Source: JASHPR01 sp963739645 (GTDB lineage: Bacteria; Actinomycetota; Actinomycetes; Streptosporangiales; Streptosporangiaceae). From it: a DNA stretch of 64,000 nucleotides. The DNA is taken from the NCBI GenBank assembly GCA_963739645.1, contig CAVUBM010000086.1:124001-188000 (forward strand), written 5' to 3'. A model generated the notes under the pieces. It saw only the letters and a list, made by a program, of their open reading frames with translations, had not been told where the DNA came from and did not search any database. Positions 17,646 to 28,202 of the stretch are shown here, piece by piece (positions within the stretch are counted from its first letter, which is position 1; every line of letters starts with the position of its first letter). The translations under genes were made by a program, and so were the position numbers.

Positions 17646-19401
17646 GCCTGAACCGCAGCCGGCCGCCCGGCCGCAGCTGCGCGGCCAGGCCGATGTCGGC
17701 GGTGGCGACCACGGCGATCACGGGGTAGCCGCCGGTGACCGGATGGTCGGCGAGCAGCAGGATCGGCCGCCCGCTCGGCGGGACCTGCAGGGCGCCGGTC
17801 ACCAGGCCCTCGCTGGGCAGCTCGTCGTGGCGGGCGCGGGGCAGCGCGGGCCCGTCCAGCCGCAGCCCGGTGCGGTCGCTGGCGGGCGTGACCGTGTAGT
17901 CGTTGCCGCACAGCAGGTCGAGCGCTCCGGCCGCGAACCAGTCGTCGCGCGGCCCCGGGATCACCCGGATCGTCGCGGCCTCACCCGCCGCCGGCCGCAC
18001 CGGCGCCGTCCCGCGCGCGTCCGCCGCACCACCAGCATCACCGTGGCCTGCGGCCGCGGCCGTACGCTCCGGCGGCTCGGCGGGCGGGCCCAGCGGCAGC
18101 CGGTCGCCGGGCCGCAGCGGCGGGGGACCAAGCCCGGAGCGCAGGTCGGCGGACCGGCTGCCGAGCACGGGCGGCACGTCGACGCCGCCCCGGACCGCCA
18201 CGTAGCTCCGCAGCCCCGAGGCGGGCGCGCCCACCTGTACGAGCTCACCCGCCGCTACCCGGAACGCGGCACCATGCCCGACGGACCGCGTGGCGCTCCC
18301 GGATGCGCGTTCGGGCTCAGGCTGCGCGGGGCTTGCGGGCGCAGGCTGGGCAGGGCCCACCGTGACCGGGCAGACGGCGCCGGTCACCGCCACCCACGCC
18401 TCCGCCGGGAAGCGGAACACGGCCCGGCCCAGGGTCAGCTCGAGCCCGGCGGCGCCCTCCGGGTTGCCCACGAGCCGGTTGGCCAGCCGGAGACTGGCCG
18501 CGTCGGCCGCTCCCGAGCGCGGCACCCCGAGATGCCCGAGGCCAGGCCGCCCCAGATCCTGCACGGTCGCCAGCACCCCCGGCCGCACCACCTCAATCCC
18601 GGCGCTGTCGGCCCCCCCATTCCATGATCGTGGTGGATTAGGGGCGCTATGTGACGAAAATCCACCACGATCATGGGGGCCGCCCGGAGACTCACGGGCT
18701 GGAGTGGTGGATGGGGCTGGCGGGGCTGTGGCTGAGGCCGGATGAGACGGGACGGGGGCTGGCGGGGCGTCTGGGCCAGGCGTCGCGCTGGGGTCGACCG
18801 GGCGGAAGCGGACCCTCATGCCGGGGGTGAACAGCGCCGGCGGGTTGCGGTCCGGGTTCCACAGCACGGCCGACGTGCGGCCGAGCAGGCGCCATCCGCC
18901 CGGCGACGTGGTCGGGTAGACGGCGGCCAGCCCGCCCGCGATGGCCACCGCGCCCGCCGGCACCCGCAGCCGGGGCTCGTCCAGGCGCGGCACCGCCGCC
19001 AGGTCCGGGTCGAGCCCGGTCAGGTACCCGAAGCCGGGGGAGAAGCCCATCCAGCCCACCGTGTACTCGGCGGCGGCGTGCCTGGCGATCACCTCGTCCG
19101 CGGTGAGCCCGGTCAGCCGGGCCACCTCGGCCAGGTCAGCCCCGTCGTAGACCACGGGGATCTCGGCGGCCGGCGCGGCACCCGCCCCGGCGGGCGGCAG
19201 CGGCAGGGCCTCGATCAGCCCGGCGAGCTCATCAAGCCCGACGCCGCCCGGCTCGGTCACCACGAGCACAGTGCTGGCCCCGGGGATGACATCGACCACG
19301 CCGGGGATGCGTACTGGATCAATGGCGGCAGCCAGCCGGTCGGCCATGCCTTCCGCCTCAACCAGCAGGGCAGCATCCCCCGCCCGCCTGGCCCGCCTCA
19401 C
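17632..19401 (-). CDS. pxpBC: 5-oxoprolinase subunits B and C fused (KipI-KipA type)
   Basis: Residues 1-225 match the PxpB/KipI fold (IPGASTVLVV, IPVVYDGADLAEVARLTGL, YTVGWMGFSPGFGYLTGLD). Residues from about 300 match PxpC/KipA (GVLATVQDLGRPGLGHLGVPRSGAADAASLRLANRLVGN ... RSYVAVRGGVDVPPVLGSRS). Together with PxpA they open 5-oxoproline to glutamate using ATP. The GTG start overlaps the pxpA stop by GTGA, giving 589 aa. The Pro/Ala/Ser-rich linker holds a 55-base inverted-repeat element that is read through in frame. Fusion of the two subunits is known in some bacteria. Confidence 0.9.
   Translation of the reverse strand: MRRARRAGDAALLVEAEGMADRLAAAIDPVRIPGVVDVIPGASTVLVVTEPGGVGLDELAGLIEALPLPPAGAGAAPAAEIPVVYDGADLAEVARLTGLTADEVIARHAAAEYTVGWMGFSPGFGYLTGLDPDLAAVPRLDEPRLRVPAGAVAIAGGLAAVYPTTSPGGWRLLGRTSAVLWNPDRNPPALFTPGMRVRFRPVDPSATPGPDAPPAPVPSHPASATAPPAPSTTPARESPGGPHDRGGFSSHSAPNPPRSWNGGADSAGIEVVRPGVLATVQDLGRPGLGHLGVPRSGAADAASLRLANRLVGNPEGAAGLELTLGRAVFRFPAEAWVAVTGAVCPVTVGPAQPAPASPAQPEPERASGSATRSVGHGAAFRVAAGELVQVGAPASGLRSYVAVRGGVDVPPVLGSRSADLRSGLGPPPLRPGDRLPLGPPAEPPERTAAAAGHGDAGGAADARGTAPVRPAAGEAATIRVIPGPRDDWFAAGALDLLCGNDYTVTPASDRTGLRLDGPALPRARHDELPSEGLVTGALQVPPSGRPILLLADHPVTGGYPVIAVVATADIGLAAQLRPGGRLRFRLRKG
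18622..18676. repeat. Inverted-repeat element inserted in frame in the pxpBC linker
   Basis: Two perfect 17-base arms (CCATGATCGTGGTGGAT and its complement) flank a 21-base spacer. The sequence is less GC-rich than the surroundings and encodes a short unrelated peptide (PHDRGGFSSHSAPNPPRSW) on the minus strand without breaking the frame. It looks like a REP/MITE-like mobile palindrome that was tolerated in a flexible linker. No second copy was noticed in this window. Confidence 0.8.
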
Positions 19402-20168
19402 GCGAACGGCACCACGCGCACGCCGGCCCGCTCCAGCGCCTCCCGGACCGCGCGGGCGAGCGCGACCGCCCCCGCGGTGTCGCCGTGCACGCAGATCGAC
19501 CGGAACCGCACCGGCACCTGCTGCCCGTCCTCGGACTCCAGCGAGTGGCGGGTGGCCATGGACGCCGCGCGAGCGGCGGCCCGGCCCGGATCGCTGATCA
19601 CCGCGCCCGGCTGCCCGCGCGGGACGAGCGTGCCGTCGGCGCGGTAGGCCCGGTCGGCGAACGCCTCGGCGACCACCGTGAGCCCGGCGTCCGCCGCGGC
19701 CTTGACCGCCTCGCCGCCGGGCAGCGTCAGCAGCGGCAGGGCCGGGTCGTAGGCCCTGATCGCCTCCGCGACGGCCGCGGCCTGCACCGGGTCCCTGACG
19801 CACCGGTTGTACAGGGCGCCGTGCGGCTTGACGTAGCCGACCCGGCCGCCCTCGGTGCGGGCGATCCCGTCCAGCGCGGCGATCTGGTACAGCACCTCGG
19901 CGGTCAGCTCCTCCGGCGGCACGTTCATCTCCCGGCGGCCGAAGCCGGCCAGGTCGCGGTAGGAGACCTGGGCGCCGATGGACACGCCGCGGGCGACGGC
20001 GCCCGCGCAGGCCCGCCGGATCGTGAGCGGGTCGCCCGCGTGGAACCCGCAGGCGATGTTCGCGCTGGTGACGATGGCCAGCAGGGCGTCGTCGTCGCCG
20101 AGCCGCCAGGCGCCGAAGCTCTCGCCGAGATCCGCGTTCAGGTCGATGACGTCGGGCGCGGCGGTCAC
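19398..20168 (-). CDS. pxpA: 5-oxoprolinase subunit A (LamB/YcsF family)
   Basis: The 256-residue protein has the family signatures DLNADLGESFGAWRLGDDDALLAIVTSANIACGFHAGDP near the N-terminus, VGYVKPHGALYN, and SICVHGDTAGAV at the C-terminus. It forms the PxpABC complex that cleaves 5-oxoproline, an unavoidable damage product of glutamine and glutamate. The GTG start overlaps the stop of the upstream gene by GTGA, and its own stop overlaps the pxpBC start likewise, so three genes appear to be translationally coupled. Confidence 0.93.
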   Translation of the reverse strand: MTAAPDVIDLNADLGESFGAWRLGDDDALLAIVTSANIACGFHAGDPLTIRRACAGAVARGVSIGAQVSYRDLAGFGRREMNVPPEELTAEVLYQIAALDGIARTEGGRVGYVKPHGALYNRCVRDPVQAAAVAEAIRAYDPALPLLTLPGGEAVKAAADAGLTVVAEAFADRAYRADGTLVPRGQPGAVISDPGRAAARAASMATRHSLESEDGQQVPVRFRSICVHGDTAGAVALARAVREALERAGVRVVPFA

Positions 20169-21700
20169 CCCGCGGGCTCCTCCGGCGGGAGCTCGTACAG
20201 CGCGGCGGCGATCCTCTTCTCGTCGTCGCCCGCCGTCCGGATCGCGTCCATCAGCACGTGCAGCACCGAGTGCCGGTCCTCGCCGAGGTCCAGCAGGCGC
20301 TGCGCGGCTTCCCAGAGCTCCGGCGGGTCGCCGCGCCACAGCCGGTCGGCCAGCGCCAGGTGCCCGTCGATGTGGTCGCTGTCCGCCCGGCTCGACGGGC
20401 TCGTCGTGGTCCGCCTCCAGCAGCATCCGGCGGTCCGCGGGCTCAGCCGGGTCCAGCGTGGCCAGGTCGGTGCCGCGGTAGCTGCCGCGCAGCACCGGGA
20501 AGGCGAAGACCCGGCGGGGCAGCGCCTCCAGGTCGGAGTCGGGCAGCAGCCGGGTCACCAGGGCAGGCTCCAGGCCGAAGGAGGCGGGGTCGTGGTAGAC
20601 GCGGGTGAAGGTGCCCATCGAGTCGAACACCGCGTCCAGCGTCTCGGAAATGGCCTGCTCGCCCGGCCCCGAACGGTGGCCCGCCCACCGGATCCAGGCC
20701 GCCAGGACGTGCGGCATGGCGTGCTGTTCGGCGGGTGTGAGCAGCACCTTGCGCGGCAGCCAGTCGAGCAGGAACGTCTCCGCCTTGGCCGGGCTCATCC
20801 GGAGCGGCCGGCCGAAGTCCTGGTCGCAGCCGTATTCGACGATGTGGTCCGCGCACCGGCTGGCCGCCTCCCGGTCGGAGAGGTCCTCGGCCTCGTCCGA
20901 GGCCAGGAACTCGGCGACGAGCATCGCCCGGCGGTCCTTGCGCCAGGCCTGCCGCCGGCCAGCTGAACCGGCGCGCGGCGGCCGGCGGCAGGGTCCGCAC
21001 CCGGGCCCTGATGAAGGCGTGATAGGCGGGGAAGGAGCTGCTGACCGGCGGGTCGGCGAGCGAGTCCGTGGCCACCAGGGCGGCTTCCAGCAGCCGTCTG
21101 GCCTCGGGCGGGTCAAGCGGGATGAAGGTCGGGCGGTCGTCAGCGGGCGCGACCGGGGCCGCCGTGGCCTCGCTCGCGTTACGGCAGTAGTCCAGCAGCT
21201 TGGCGACCTGGGAGGTAACCCAGCCGTCCCGCGCGATGCCGCCGGCGTTGTAGTCGACCACCACGACCAGGGCATGCTGTTCTTCGCCCTGCGTAGCTGA
21301 AGACGCAGACCACCTCGTCACGGTCGCCGTAGGCGTCTGAGTTCACGTAACACTGCGCCGACGTCACGGCGCCGACATGCTCGGCCCAGCCCGGCCGCGC
21401 GACGCCGCGCTCCATCATCGCGAGCGCGGCCCGCTCCGCCCGGGCCGCCTGGCGCGGTGTGCCCAGGCAGGCGATGCCGGACAGCAGCGCGAGCGCCGCC
21501 GGGCTCCCCTGCTGGGCCGCGTAGGCGATCAGGCCCTCGCCGATAAGCTCTTCGATGTCGGCGCCGGCGGCGGCGCACATCACGCGGGCCGCCCCGTGCG
21601 CGGCACGCTGCCCCCACCAAGTGCCGAGCAGCTCGCTCACCATCAGCTCCGCGTCGAGCGGGCTGCGCACGGCCAGCAGCTCCCTGGCCGCCCGTAGCAT
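20165..21700 (-). CDS. Unrecognised protein of about 500 aa, three apparent frameshifts
   Basis: I do not recognise this family. The protein reads MLRAARELLAVRSPLDAELMVSELLGTWWGQR ... DEVVCVFSYA, continues in a second frame as GEEQHALVVVVDYNAGGIARDGWVT, in a third as KDRRAMLVAEFLASDEAEDLSDREAASRCADHIVEYG, and ends as SDHIDGHLALADRLWRGDPPELWEAAQRLLDLG ... LYELPPEEPAG. The breaks lie at about 21287-21289, 20945-20962 and 20385-20390, all in C runs. It is mostly helical and acidic with no membrane segment. The GTGA overlap with pxpA suggests one transcript. The start is uncertain; conserved-looking sequence may extend upstream of the ATG. Confidence 0.6.
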
Positions 21701-22398
21701 CTCCGCGAACAGCGCGTTCGGTGGCGCGGAGTGGCGGCCCCCAGGCCGCTGCCGGGCGGGCCAGAGGAGTGGCCCGGCCGGCCGTGCGGCTGGTTGCGTC
21801 GGCTCGGCGGGGTCACGCCGCTAGCCTCTCAGATGCACGGCAAGTCGTGCCATGCTCGGGCACGGCGCGCCCCCCGTTTCTGCGCGTGTTGTCCCCTCCG
21901 CCCATAACCTCGCCTTCACCCATAACCGGTCATACCGCGTATAGCCGGGCTCTCCCCTCACAATGCCAGACTCCGCCAATACAGTCAGCCGGGTGGACGA
22001 TGAGGTGCAGCTCCATCTATCGTGCCATGGGGGGCGTGAGTTTCGGTTGCCTGCATGCGGCCACAGCCAGCGCGCAACGGGAGTTGCCGCGGCCATGGTG
22101 GCACTGCCGGGGCCGGGAGCTAGCAGCGGACCCCTGTCCGGTCAGCTAGTGAGCCGGAGGAACGAAGTATTGGAAATACTGGCAATTCTCCAGCATTGAG
22201 GACATAATTGCTCATCGGAGCACGTGGTCAGCGTCATCTTTGGTCCTCGGTAGGGTGCCAGTCGGCGCGGCAGCCGGTCGGCTCTCCTAGCCGAGTTGTC
22301 TCTGCTAGCTCTCTTGTGCGCGTTGTAGCCGCTAGCCTTCTTGTGTCCGCAGTGAGCAGGAAGGAACCGTTGATGGCACGTGCTCGCACGGGTGCGGG
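21701..22398. other. About 700-bp region without a recognisable gene
   Basis: No open frame here resembles a known protein. A 78-codon frame at 21963-22199 (+) has atypical, less GC-rich codons and no convincing start site. The region is lower in GC than its flanks and includes a palindrome AGTATTGGAAATACT at 22166-22180, a CTGG/CCAG hairpin just after it, and the 9-base-phased repeats before the phosphatase gene. It probably carries the promoters of both flanking divergent genes. Confidence 0.5.
22288..22350 (+). repeat. Direct repeats with 9-base phasing in the leader of the SpoIIE-type phosphatase
   Basis: TAGC-initiated units (TAGCCGAGTTGTCTCTGC, TAGCTCTCTTGTGCGCGT, TAGCCTTCTTGTGTCCGC) start at 22288, 22306 and 22333, spaced by 18 and 27 bases. 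They end about 20 bases before an AAGGA and a short 12-codon frame (22373-22411, MARARTGAGCSR) that overlaps the phosphatase start. They may bind a regulator or form leader structure. Confidence 0.5.
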
Positions 22399-24807
22399 GT
22401 GTTCCCGTTGAGCACCGGCACCTCCGTGCCGAAGCCGCGCGTGTCCGGCATGGACGTATCCGACTCCGCGCTGCTCGCCACGCTGATGAGCGAGGCCCCG
22501 ATCGGGTTCGCGTTTGTCGGTGCTGACCTGCGGTTCCGCCGGGTGAACCAGACTCTGGCCTGCATGCACGGGCTGAAGCCGGGCGACTACATCGGCCGCA
22601 TGCCGTCGCAGGTGTGGCCGGAGGATCTTGGCCGCCAGGCCCAGGCCGCGGCCCGCCGGGTGCTGGATGCGGACGAGCCGGTGTTCGCCGAGGACGAGGC
22701 GGTCCCGGTCGGCGAGCAGGTCCGGCACTGGTCATTTTCCTGGTTTCCCTCGCATGACGGCGACGGGGAGATCACCGGGGTGGTGCTGATCGCCTCCGAT
22801 ATCACCGACCGCCGCAAGCAGGAGGAGGCGCTGCGGCGGAGTGAGGAGCGGTACCGGTCGCTGGTGCAGGCGGGGGCGCAGGTGGTGTGGGTGACCACGC
22901 CGACCGGGAAGATCGCGGAGGACTCGCCGGAGTGGCGGTGGATCACCGGGCAGACGGTCGATGAGTACCTGGGCAGCGGCTGGCTGGACGCGATTCATCC
23001 CGAGGACCGGGAGCGGGTCGAGCGGGAATGGCTCGACTGCGTGGACAAGGGAAAGGTCTTCGACAGCCGGTACCGGGTCCGGACCAAGTCGGGGTCGTAC
23101 CGCCATTACGACGTGCGCGCGGTGCCGATCGAGCGGGACGGGAAGATCATCGAGTGGGTGGGGGCCAGCACGGATGTCACCGGCCAGCGTGAGGCCGAGG
23201 AGATGCGCGGCCGGCTGACCGAGCAGCTGTCGGCGGCGGCGCTGCGCACGGTGCGGTTGCAGCAGGCCACGTCGATGCTGGCCGAGGCGATCACCGTGGA
23301 GCAGGTGGTCGAGGTCATCACCGAGGTGGGGCGGTCGGCGATCGGCGCCGAGCGGTCGGCGGTGGCGATGCTCGACCCGGAGCGGCTGCGGCTGCGCACG
23401 GTGAACCCGGCGGGGCTGCCGGACAGCCCGGGCGCGCCGACCGGGGACATGCCGCTGGATGTGCCGAGCGTGATGACCGTGGCGATCCTGGCCCGCCGGC
23501 CGCTGCTGGTGGAAAGCCCGGATGATCTGCGGCGGCAGTTCGAGGGCGAGGCCAACGTCGATTTCTTTCTGCAGCACAGCGACGAGCGCGCCTGGGTGGG
23601 CCTGCCGCTGCTGTCGTCGGGGGCGCCGCTGGGGGCGCTGCGGTTCTCGTTCACCCGGCCCAGGAAGATCACCGACGAGGAGCGGGTGTTCCTGGAGGCG
23701 CTGGCCGGGCAGTGCGCGCTGGCGCTGGAGCGGGCCGCGCTGTTCGAGCGCGAGCACACCACGGCGGAGACGCTGCAGCGCAGCCTGCTGCCGGACAGCC
23801 TGCCGACCGTGCCCGGGGTGATCCTGGAGGCCAGGTACCTGCCGGTGACCAGGAACATGGAGATCGGCGGGGACTGGTACGACGCGTTCCGGCTCCCGGA
23901 CGGCAAGCTGGCGGTGGCCACGGGCGACGTGATGGGCAAGGGGCTGACCGCCGCGGCCGGGATGGGCCGGGTCCGCAACGCGCTGCGCGCGCTGGCCCTG
24001 ACCGACCCCCGGCCCGCCGCGGTCCTGGCCGGGCTGGACCGGCTGTTCATCGCCACCGAGCTCGAGGAGCAGGTGACCACGGTCGCCTACCTGGTTCTTG
24101 ACCCCGTCACCGGGGAAGGAATGGCAGGGAGCGCTGGTCACCTGCCGTTGCTGCTGCTGTCCGGCGACGCGCCGCCGCGGCTGGACACGGCCGAGGCCGG
24201 AACGCCGCTGGGCTGGGCCAGCCCGCGGCAGCAGTACGCGTTCCGGCTGCCGCCAGGGAACACCGCGGTGCTGTATTCCGATGGACTGGTGGAGAACCGC
24301 AGGCGCGGCCTGGACACGGGGCTTGACGAGCTGGTCGCGGTGACGGCCGACGCTCCGGCGGAGGTCACAGAAAACCCGGCGATGCTCCTCGATTACCTGG
24401 TTGAGCGGATGCTGACCGGCTACGAACAGGACGATGACGTGACCGTGCTCGTGGTGCACAGTCCGCGGCGTGACGTCGGCGCACCGGCCAGGCGGGTTGG
24501 CGCAGCGGCGGCTGCGCGGAAGGGCGGGCGAGGGCGAGGAAGGCGTGACGGTTGTGGGTACCATACCTGCGCGCGGGGCGGTTGTTTCGCCAGGGAACTC
24601 GCGGTCAGCGGCCGCAGCGGTACGACCTACCCGTCGAGTCCGCCTAAGGTGGTTGACGGGAGGCAAGCCGGTCCCGGCCGCGGGGTACCGCGGCAGGAGC
24701 CCGGTTTCCGGGACGGTCTTGGGAGCGGGATCCACTCGGTAGGGTCCATTCCCGCCATACGGTTGCAGGAGAGGTGGCTGTGTCGCCTGCTAGTTCGGTC
24801 AGCATGA
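22399..24807 (+). CDS. PAS-PAS-GAF-SpoIIE (PP2C-type) serine phosphatase
   Basis: The order of domains is PAS (residues about 25-140, ending VVLIASDITDRRKQEEAL), a second PAS (145-275, ASTDVTGQREAEE), GAF (285-450) and a SpoIIE/PP2C phosphatase (about 455-690) with EIGGDWYDAF, TGDVMGKG, GSAGHLPLLLL, LYSDGLVENR and QDDDVTVLVV, which carry the metal-binding acids. Such RsbU/P-like proteins dephosphorylate anti-anti-sigma factors in response to redox or ligand signals. The last 100 residues are low-complexity and overlap the leader of the sigma gene, so the true stop may lie earlier if a frameshift is present. The start (GTG 22399, TTG 22408 or ATG 22450) is uncertain. Confidence 0.88.
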   Translation: MFPLSTGTSVPKPRVSGMDVSDSALLATLMSEAPIGFAFVGADLRFRRVNQTLACMHGLKPGDYIGRMPSQVWPEDLGRQAQAAARRVLDADEPVFAEDEAVPVGEQVRHWSFSWFPSHDGDGEITGVVLIASDITDRRKQEEALRRSEERYRSLVQAGAQVVWVTTPTGKIAEDSPEWRWITGQTVDEYLGSGWLDAIHPEDRERVEREWLDCVDKGKVFDSRYRVRTKSGSYRHYDVRAVPIERDGKIIEWVGASTDVTGQREAEEMRGRLTEQLSAAALRTVRLQQATSMLAEAITVEQVVEVITEVGRSAIGAERSAVAMLDPERLRLRTVNPAGLPDSPGAPTGDMPLDVPSVMTVAILARRPLLVESPDDLRRQFEGEANVDFFLQHSDERAWVGLPLLSSGAPLGALRFSFTRPRKITDEERVFLEALAGQCALALERAALFEREHTTAETLQRSLLPDSLPTVPGVILEARYLPVTRNMEIGGDWYDAFRLPDGKLAVATGDVMGKGLTAAAGMGRVRNALRALALTDPRPAAVLAGLDRLFIATELEEQVTTVAYLVLDPVTGEGMAGSAGHLPLLLLSGDAPPRLDTAEAGTPLGWASPRQQYAFRLPPGNTAVLYSDGLVENRRRGLDTGLDELVAVTADAPAEVTENPAMLLDYLVERMLTGYEQDDDVTVLVVHSPRRDVGAPARRVGAAAAARKGGRGRGRRDGCGYHTCARGGCFARELAVSGRSGTTYPSSPPKVVDGRQAGPGRGVPRQEPGFRDGLGSGIHSVGSIPAIRLQERWLCRLLVRSA

Positions 24808-24850
24808 GATTGATCGCGGCGCGGCTGGCCGCCATCCAGCAAAGGAAGGG

Positions 24851-24854
<4 letters not shown>
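24780..24854 (+). CDS. 24-aa leader peptide frame coupled to the principal sigma factor gene
   Basis: A GTG with GGAGAGG 5 bases upstream opens a 24-codon frame, MSPASSVSMRLIAARLAAIQ followed by QRKG, whose TGA overlaps the GTG of the sigma gene by four bases (GTGA). The ribosome site is better than that of many real genes here. It could be a leader that couples translation to the sigma factor. It overlaps the end of the phosphatase frame. No homology is claimed. Confidence 0.45.
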
Positions 24855-26509
<1,655 letters not shown>

Positions 26510-26524
26510 CCCGCTGGGCTTGAT

Positions 26525-26561
26525 CTGCCCGCTGACCCGGTCAGACCGGGTCAGCGGGCAG
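26525..26561. terminator. Bidirectional terminator between rpoD and the DUF4097 gene
   Basis: Perfect 17-base arms (CTGCCCGCTGACCCGGT and its complement) with a 3-base loop lie between these convergent genes. The right arm contains the stop codon of the DUF4097 gene. The stem is very stable, and the symmetric structure can serve both transcripts. Confidence 0.85.
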
Positions 26562-27432
26562 TTATCGTGACAGACCCGACATCGGCGCTGGCCTGGATCA
26601 GGTGGGCGGCGGATGCGCTCCGCGGCACGTCGAGGCGAACCGCGCCCAGGCTGGCGGTCGCGGTGATCGCGTAGCTGATCCCGGCGGGCACGCTGAGCGT
26701 GACCGAGCCGGTGTCGGCCCTGGCCACCAGGCGGGCGGGCGCCACGGCAAAGGCGGCGCTGACGGATCCGACGTCCGTGCGCAGCTCGACCAGGCGGCCC
26801 GCGAGGCCCTGGCCGTGCACGTTTCCGACGTCCGCGGTGGCGTCAGCCCGGCCGGCCAGCGACCTCAGCCAGATCGCCCCGGTCCCGGTGCTGACCCGAA
26901 CCGGCATCGAGCGCGGGACCTGGATGTCGTAGGAGACCCCGCAGTCGCGGGAGCGGCAGCTGTAGCCGAGGGTGAGCTGGCCGCCGCTGACCGACCGCCG
27001 GGTCTCCGGGGGCAGGCCGCGGTAGACCTGATGCTCGGTGACCAGGACGGAGCGGCGGCTGCTTCCGGTGACAGTCACCGTTCCGACGTCATCGTTGACC
27101 GTGAGGGCGTGCAGCGGTGCGCCCACGGTGTAGCTATCGGTGTGCTCGCACTGGGCTCCGGCCGGCGCCGCGCACCGGACGGCCGGGACGGGCCGCCCGG
27201 GCCCGGCCCCGCCCCCGTTGGCCCCGCCCGGAGCCGACCGGTGGCCGGGCAGGGGCACCAGGGCGGCCGTGACCGCGATCGCGATCACGGCGGCGGCCGC
27301 GGCCAGCGGGACAGCCCACCGGGGCATCCGGGCCCCGGGCCGGTCGGCCGCTATCACGGCCAGCAGCTCGCGCCGGTGCCGCGGCAGGTCGGGCAGGTCA
27401 CGCGGGCCGGGCGGGGCCGGAGGGCCGCTCAT
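26551..27432 (-). CDS. Membrane-anchored DUF4097-type (adhesin-like beta-repeat) protein
   Basis: A short cytoplasmic N-terminus (about 45 residues) is followed by one membrane helix (WAVPLAAAAAVIAIAVTAALVPL), a Gly/Pro linker, and an exported domain of repeating short beta strands with the DUF4097 pattern (NDDVGTVTVTGSS, TADVGNVHGQG, RTDVGSVSAAF, RADTGSVTLSV, SADVGSVTITA). Two Cys pairs may form disulfides. The ATG at 27432 overlaps the ECF sigma stop by ATGA, so it may be a membrane-bound partner or anti-sigma-like regulator. That role is inference. Confidence 0.8.
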   Translation of the reverse strand: MSGPPAPPGPRDLPDLPRHRRELLAVIAADRPGARMPRWAVPLAAAAAVIAIAVTAALVPLPGHRSAPGGANGGGAGPGRPVPAVRCAAPAGAQCEHTDSYTVGAPLHALTVNDDVGTVTVTGSSRRSVLVTEHQVYRGLPPETRRSVSGGQLTLGYSCRSRDCGVSYDIQVPRSMPVRVSTGTGAIWLRSLAGRADATADVGNVHGQGLAGRLVELRTDVGSVSAAFAVAPARLVARADTGSVTLSVPAGISYAITATASLGAVRLDVPRSASAAHLIQASADVGSVTITAR

Positions 27433-28079
27433 CGGGCCGGCGGTGTCCATCGGACCTCCTCCGCAGGGTCGCGCCCAGCGGTGTCGCTGGGCGCAGCTGG
27501 CTGCTGCGGGCCGCCGGGTCCGCCGCCCAGACTGGCCGCCAGCCGCCGCCGGGCCCGGTGCATACGGGACTTAACCGTCCCTAGCGGAACGCCGAGAGCC
27601 ACGGCCGCTCCCCGCAGATCCAGGCCGGACCAGGCACACAGCTCGATGACCTCGCGCTCATGGCGCGGCAGCCGGTCCACGGCCGTCCGCAGCTCGGCCA
27701 TGCGGCGCTCGCTGTCGACGGCCGCGGCCACGGCGTCCGCGGGGTCGGGCAGGAACTGGTCAGCTGGGTTCAGACGCGCCAGAGCAGCCCGGTACCGCCT
27801 GCTGGCCCGGGCCGCGTTGCGCGCCGTGTGGTTGGCGATGCCCAGCAGCCAGGGCAGGGCCGACTCGCGGTCGAGCACCACCTTGCCGCGCTTGCGCCAG
27901 GCCAGCAGGAAGACCGCTGAGGTCAGGTCCTCGGCCTCGGACCAGTTCGCGGTCCGGCGGAAGAGGTGGTTGTAGACGGCGGTCGCGTGCCGGTCGAAAA
28001 GCTGGCCGAACGCCAAGCCGTCGCCATCGCAGGCGAGCTGCCAGAGCTCGGGATCACCCGGACGGTCGGGCGGGACCAT
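27429..28079 (-). CDS. ECF-type RNA polymerase sigma factor
   Basis: The protein (216 aa from the preferred ATG) has sigma region 2 (FGQLFDRHATAVYNHLFRRTANWSEAEDLTSAVFLLAWRKRGKV) and region 4 (DRLPRHEREVIELCAWSGLDLRGAAVALGVPLGTVKSRMHRARRRL). AAGGG lies 10 bases before the ATG at 28079; an ATG three codons earlier is too close to it. The last bases overlap the DUF4097 gene. Target promoters cannot be told from this window. Confidence 0.92.
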   Translation of the reverse strand: MVPPDRPGDPELWQLACDGDGLAFGQLFDRHATAVYNHLFRRTANWSEAEDLTSAVFLLAWRKRGKVVLDRESALPWLLGIANHTARNAARASRRYRAALARLNPADQFLPDPADAVAAAVDSERRMAELRTAVDRLPRHEREVIELCAWSGLDLRGAAVALGVPLGTVKSRMHRARRRLAASLGGGPGGPQQPAAPSDTAGRDPAEEVRWTPPAR

Positions 28080-28134
28080 CGCCCTCATGCCCTTATTGTG
28101 TCCGGATCCGCCGCCCGGGTTCCCGGACAAAAGA

Positions 28135-28162
28135 CCGCGGCAGGCCATCAGGCCTGCCGCGG
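28135..28162 (-). terminator. Intrinsic terminator of the DUF7455 gene
   Basis: On the minus strand a stem with perfect 12-base arms (CCGCGGCAGGCC and its complement, 4-base loop) is followed by TCTTTTGT, a rare T-rich tail in this genome. It lies 40 bases past the DUF7455 stop and just before the ECF sigma gene, so the sigma gene needs its own promoter or read-through. Confidence 0.85.
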
Positions 28163-28202
28163 CTATGGCTGAAGCCGGGCCAGTCAGGCCCGGCCGGATC
28201 GG

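Noticed and set aside
21963..22199. 78-codon plus-strand frame in the gap before the phosphatase gene
   Set aside because: Codon use lacks the strong third-position GC bias, there is no ribosome site, and the sequence matches no family I know. It was left as part of the non-coding region.
24470..24807. Phosphatase C-terminal 100 residues as an extra domain
   Set aside because: The sequence is Arg/Gly-rich without recognisable fold and overlaps the leader of rpoD. It is more likely to be an unconserved tail or a frameshift artefact.
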